From: Xiphophorus maculatus
Taxonomy: Eukaryota; Chordata; Actinopteri; Cyprinodontiformes; Poeciliidae
Assembly (NCBI RefSeq): GCF_002775205.1
Contig: NC_036446.1
Span: 16,678,565-16,742,564, forward strand
Reading direction: 5' to 3'
Length of the DNA: 64,000 nt
Shown here: positions 61,931-64,000 of the stretch, one piece after another
Layout of the letters: every line of letters begins with the position of its first letter
Numbering within the stretch: the first letter of the stretch is position 1
Notes under the pieces: generated by a model
The model's input: the letters and a program-made list of their open reading frames with translations, nothing else
The model's database searches: none
Told to the model about the DNA's origin: nothing
Program-made: the position numbers and the translations under genes

Positions 61931-63828
61931 TTAAGAGGAGATGATGTCTGCTCATTGTTCAAACAGTGTTTGAAACAATGAAGTTTTGAAATTTGGATTA
62001 GTGGACCATGCATTTGTATTTCAAGAAATCTGTAAAGCAAAGATCATGTTTGTTAAGATCTTTATCTAAAAATCGATCAGATCATCCTCTTTTCACCAGA
62101 CAACTTACATCTATCTGCTTTCTGGTCATAATACGCATCGGTGCACACATGTCTTCTGTTTAATTTCTGAGCACATTATTTTTCTGCCTTATTTTCTACA
62201 GCTGTTGTGCTTCAAAGTTCAGAGCAGCAGGTGACCTGTGGAGTTTCACCATTATATCCTATTTATCCAGAAAGGCCCTCTGACACACACACACCCACAC
62301 ACACACCCTTATGCTGTGGCGCACAGATGAAATTAAAACAAACAAACGCAGGAGTAAACATTTCAGGGCTGTGACTTAATGAGGACACTCCTAGTGAAAA
62401 CAGCCGGAGTTCCGGTGGTCCTGTTTGTCAGCTCATGCAGCTGTGGATCAGATGAAGCCGGTTGTAGGTTCTGGCGCTGGTCCCCCCCGGGCCATATTCC
62501 ACCTCTGGCTTGGTGATGTCTCAGATCTTTGAGGTCATAGATGGAAAGCGGCTGTGTGGAGATCATAAGGTCTTCTGTCAGGGTTGGATCGGAGGGAAGT
62601 GCATCATCAGAAAATAGAGTGAGATCACTTTATGCTTTATTAAACTGAGAGGTGTTGATTTGTTAAGCTTTTTGATGTCCTGCACAGTGAAAAGTTTATG
62701 CTTGTGACTCTCTTTCCAACTGTTGGATCACAGTATCCAGAAATCATGTCCTCAAAGTGACTAATAACTCCCATGTTGCCTCTTCTTCTTCATGGTAATA
62801 TTTAAAGGAGTAAGATTTAGTGGCAAAAACACAAGAGGGATTGTAAGAGTTGAAGTAAAAATTAAATTCTGTTCAGATCCGATCTCCCGCAGTATTGCCC
62901 TGGGCAACAGAGCTGTGGAGAGAGCAGGCTCTCTGTGGTTTCCTGCCAGCTCCTCGTAATGTTCTGTCTCTGCGATCAAGTTAGTTTCTCCCAAGGATTT
63001 CCTCTTACCCCTTTTAGACCCGGTGTCAGTTTTTCATTTGGTACCAATGCCCAGCTTTCAGGTGGCACGTTTTATTGCTGCTGCTAAGAAGCCCCCATAC
63101 AAATAGCCTGTTTTCATGTCATCTGTATTCAAATGCAGCAAGCAACTGTTCCTCATGAGATCGGCACGCCAGGAGTTAGATTTTTTCTTTTTTTTACACA
63201 GAAAATTTGTCTATTTGTTTATCTTTTAAATATAGGCGTTTGAAACCCGCCAACAAGAGGCATCTGTGCTGTGGGTATAGAATCAGAGTTTGCTGTCGAA
63301 AAGAGCTTTCTGTTCTGAGTCAAATCAAACTGTTTCCGCCTCCACCGACCCCCTACTGCATGCTAATGCAATCTTGAGTAAGACAAAAGGGCTCTGGGAA
63401 ACAGAGAGTATTGTATTCATCTAAGTGCTTGAGAAATGGCTTGAAGTAATCCAATATAGGAATAAAAAATGAGTTTAGAAACTATGGAAGTCCTTCTTAC
63501 CAAGTACCGCAGCCTTAAACAGCTCCATAAAAGAGAAGAAGCCATTCCTATTCTGCCATTTGATTCTAAAGTAGAAAACAAACACACCAGTTTCATATTT
63601 TGGGCTCTTATTTGTTTCTTTGTGATCATTGTGAGGGTGTTTAACAGTAGACCTAAAAGGCCTACACAGTCCTGTTAAGATGCCAGGTTTTTGTGATGTA
63701 ACACATGTAGATAAAAGAAAAGCACTGCAGTATTTCTTCACCTCTGTGACATATAGCCAATTTAACTAAAAACAAAAGTAACCTGCTCCTGGGAAAATGT
63801 AAAAGAAAATAAAATAAACTGTTTTTCT

Positions 63829-63879
63829 AACATTTTCTCATTTGCAGCTTAAACCTAAAGCTGCAAATGAGGAAATGTT
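63829..63879. repeat. Long perfect-stem palindrome
   Basis: Arms 63829-63850 and 63858-63879 pair at 21 of 22 positions around a 7-base loop; the inner 14 bp are perfect. Confidence 0.95.
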
Positions 63880-63990
63880 GAAATAGGAGAATTTCAACAG
63901 GTCTGAACACTTTTGTGTGGCAACTGTAAGAGGATCTAATGGCTGCTTAGTGTTCAAACGTCGTTTGAAACTGTGAAGATTTGAAACTTC
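63862..63990 (+). repeat. Second copy of the 61873-61995 repeat
   Basis: GAGAATTTCAAC, CTGAACACTTTTGT and GTTCAAAC blocks occur in the same order and spacing at 61893-61995 and 63887-63985. The similarity extends about 65 bp beyond the MITE terminus at 61930. Confidence 0.8.
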
Positions 63991-64000
63991 ACAGTGATCA

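Larger units (their letters stand above)
59246..64000 (+). other. phlpp2: phlpp2 intron 3, partial
   Basis: No PH-domain exon is seen before the window end. The intron carries a transposon fragment at about 59990-60300, a Tc1-type MITE at 61486-61930, a (CA)n at about 62282-62308, and a palindrome plus repeat at 63829-63990. Confidence 0.6.

Overview
The window looks like nuclear DNA of a ray-finned (teleost) fish. It carries four vertebrate genes with GT-AG introns. They are set in AT-rich sequence with fish-type repeats: a non-LTR retrotransposon, a hAT-like MITE, Tc1/mariner remnants and long microsatellites. The species cannot be named from the sequence alone.

Layout, left to right. (1) 1-2160: the 3' part of a non-LTR retrotransposon with an open reverse-transcriptase frame and a poly(A) tail. 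(2) About 2.8-12.4 kb, + strand: atxn1l (ataxin-1-like), with coding exons 5329-6369 and 6853-8280 and a probable 4 kb 3'UTR. That 3'UTR contains a puzzling spliced-looking small frame at 11148-11582. Intron 1 holds a MITE with a 76-bp copy of atxn1l's own coding exon. (3) About 13.9-27.5 kb, - strand: znf821, six coding exons, convergent with atxn1l. (4) About 28.9-29.2 kb, - strand: two small exon-like segments of unknown identity, then an (ATCT)n microsatellite of about 180 bp. (5) About 30.2-50.0 kb, + strand: ap1g1 (AP-1 gamma-1 adaptin), 22 constitutive coding exons plus a 9-nt microexon, and a long 3'UTR. (6) From about 52.1 kb to beyond the right edge, + strand: the 5' part of phlpp2. 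Its N-terminal coding exons are present. The PH, leucine-rich-repeat and phosphatase exons are not seen, so the gene must continue past base 64000.

The same four genes are neighbours on human 16q22 (recalled, not searched). Here the atxn1l-znf821 pair appears inverted relative to ap1g1-phlpp2. The genes share no pathway: a CIC-family co-repressor, a zinc-finger/STPR DNA-binding protein, a clathrin adaptor subunit and an Akt/PKC phosphatase. The cluster is therefore conserved synteny and not a functional operon.

The most distinctive observations are these: the MITE carrying a 75/76-identical exon fragment of the adjacent gene; an ATXN1-type RRWS motif retained in the fish ATXN1L; the conserved 9-nt ap1g1 microexon; a Cys/Gln/Pro-rich insertion in ZNF821; and two unexplained compact-intron ORFs. 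I found no bacterial features, CRISPR arrays, rRNA or tRNA genes.
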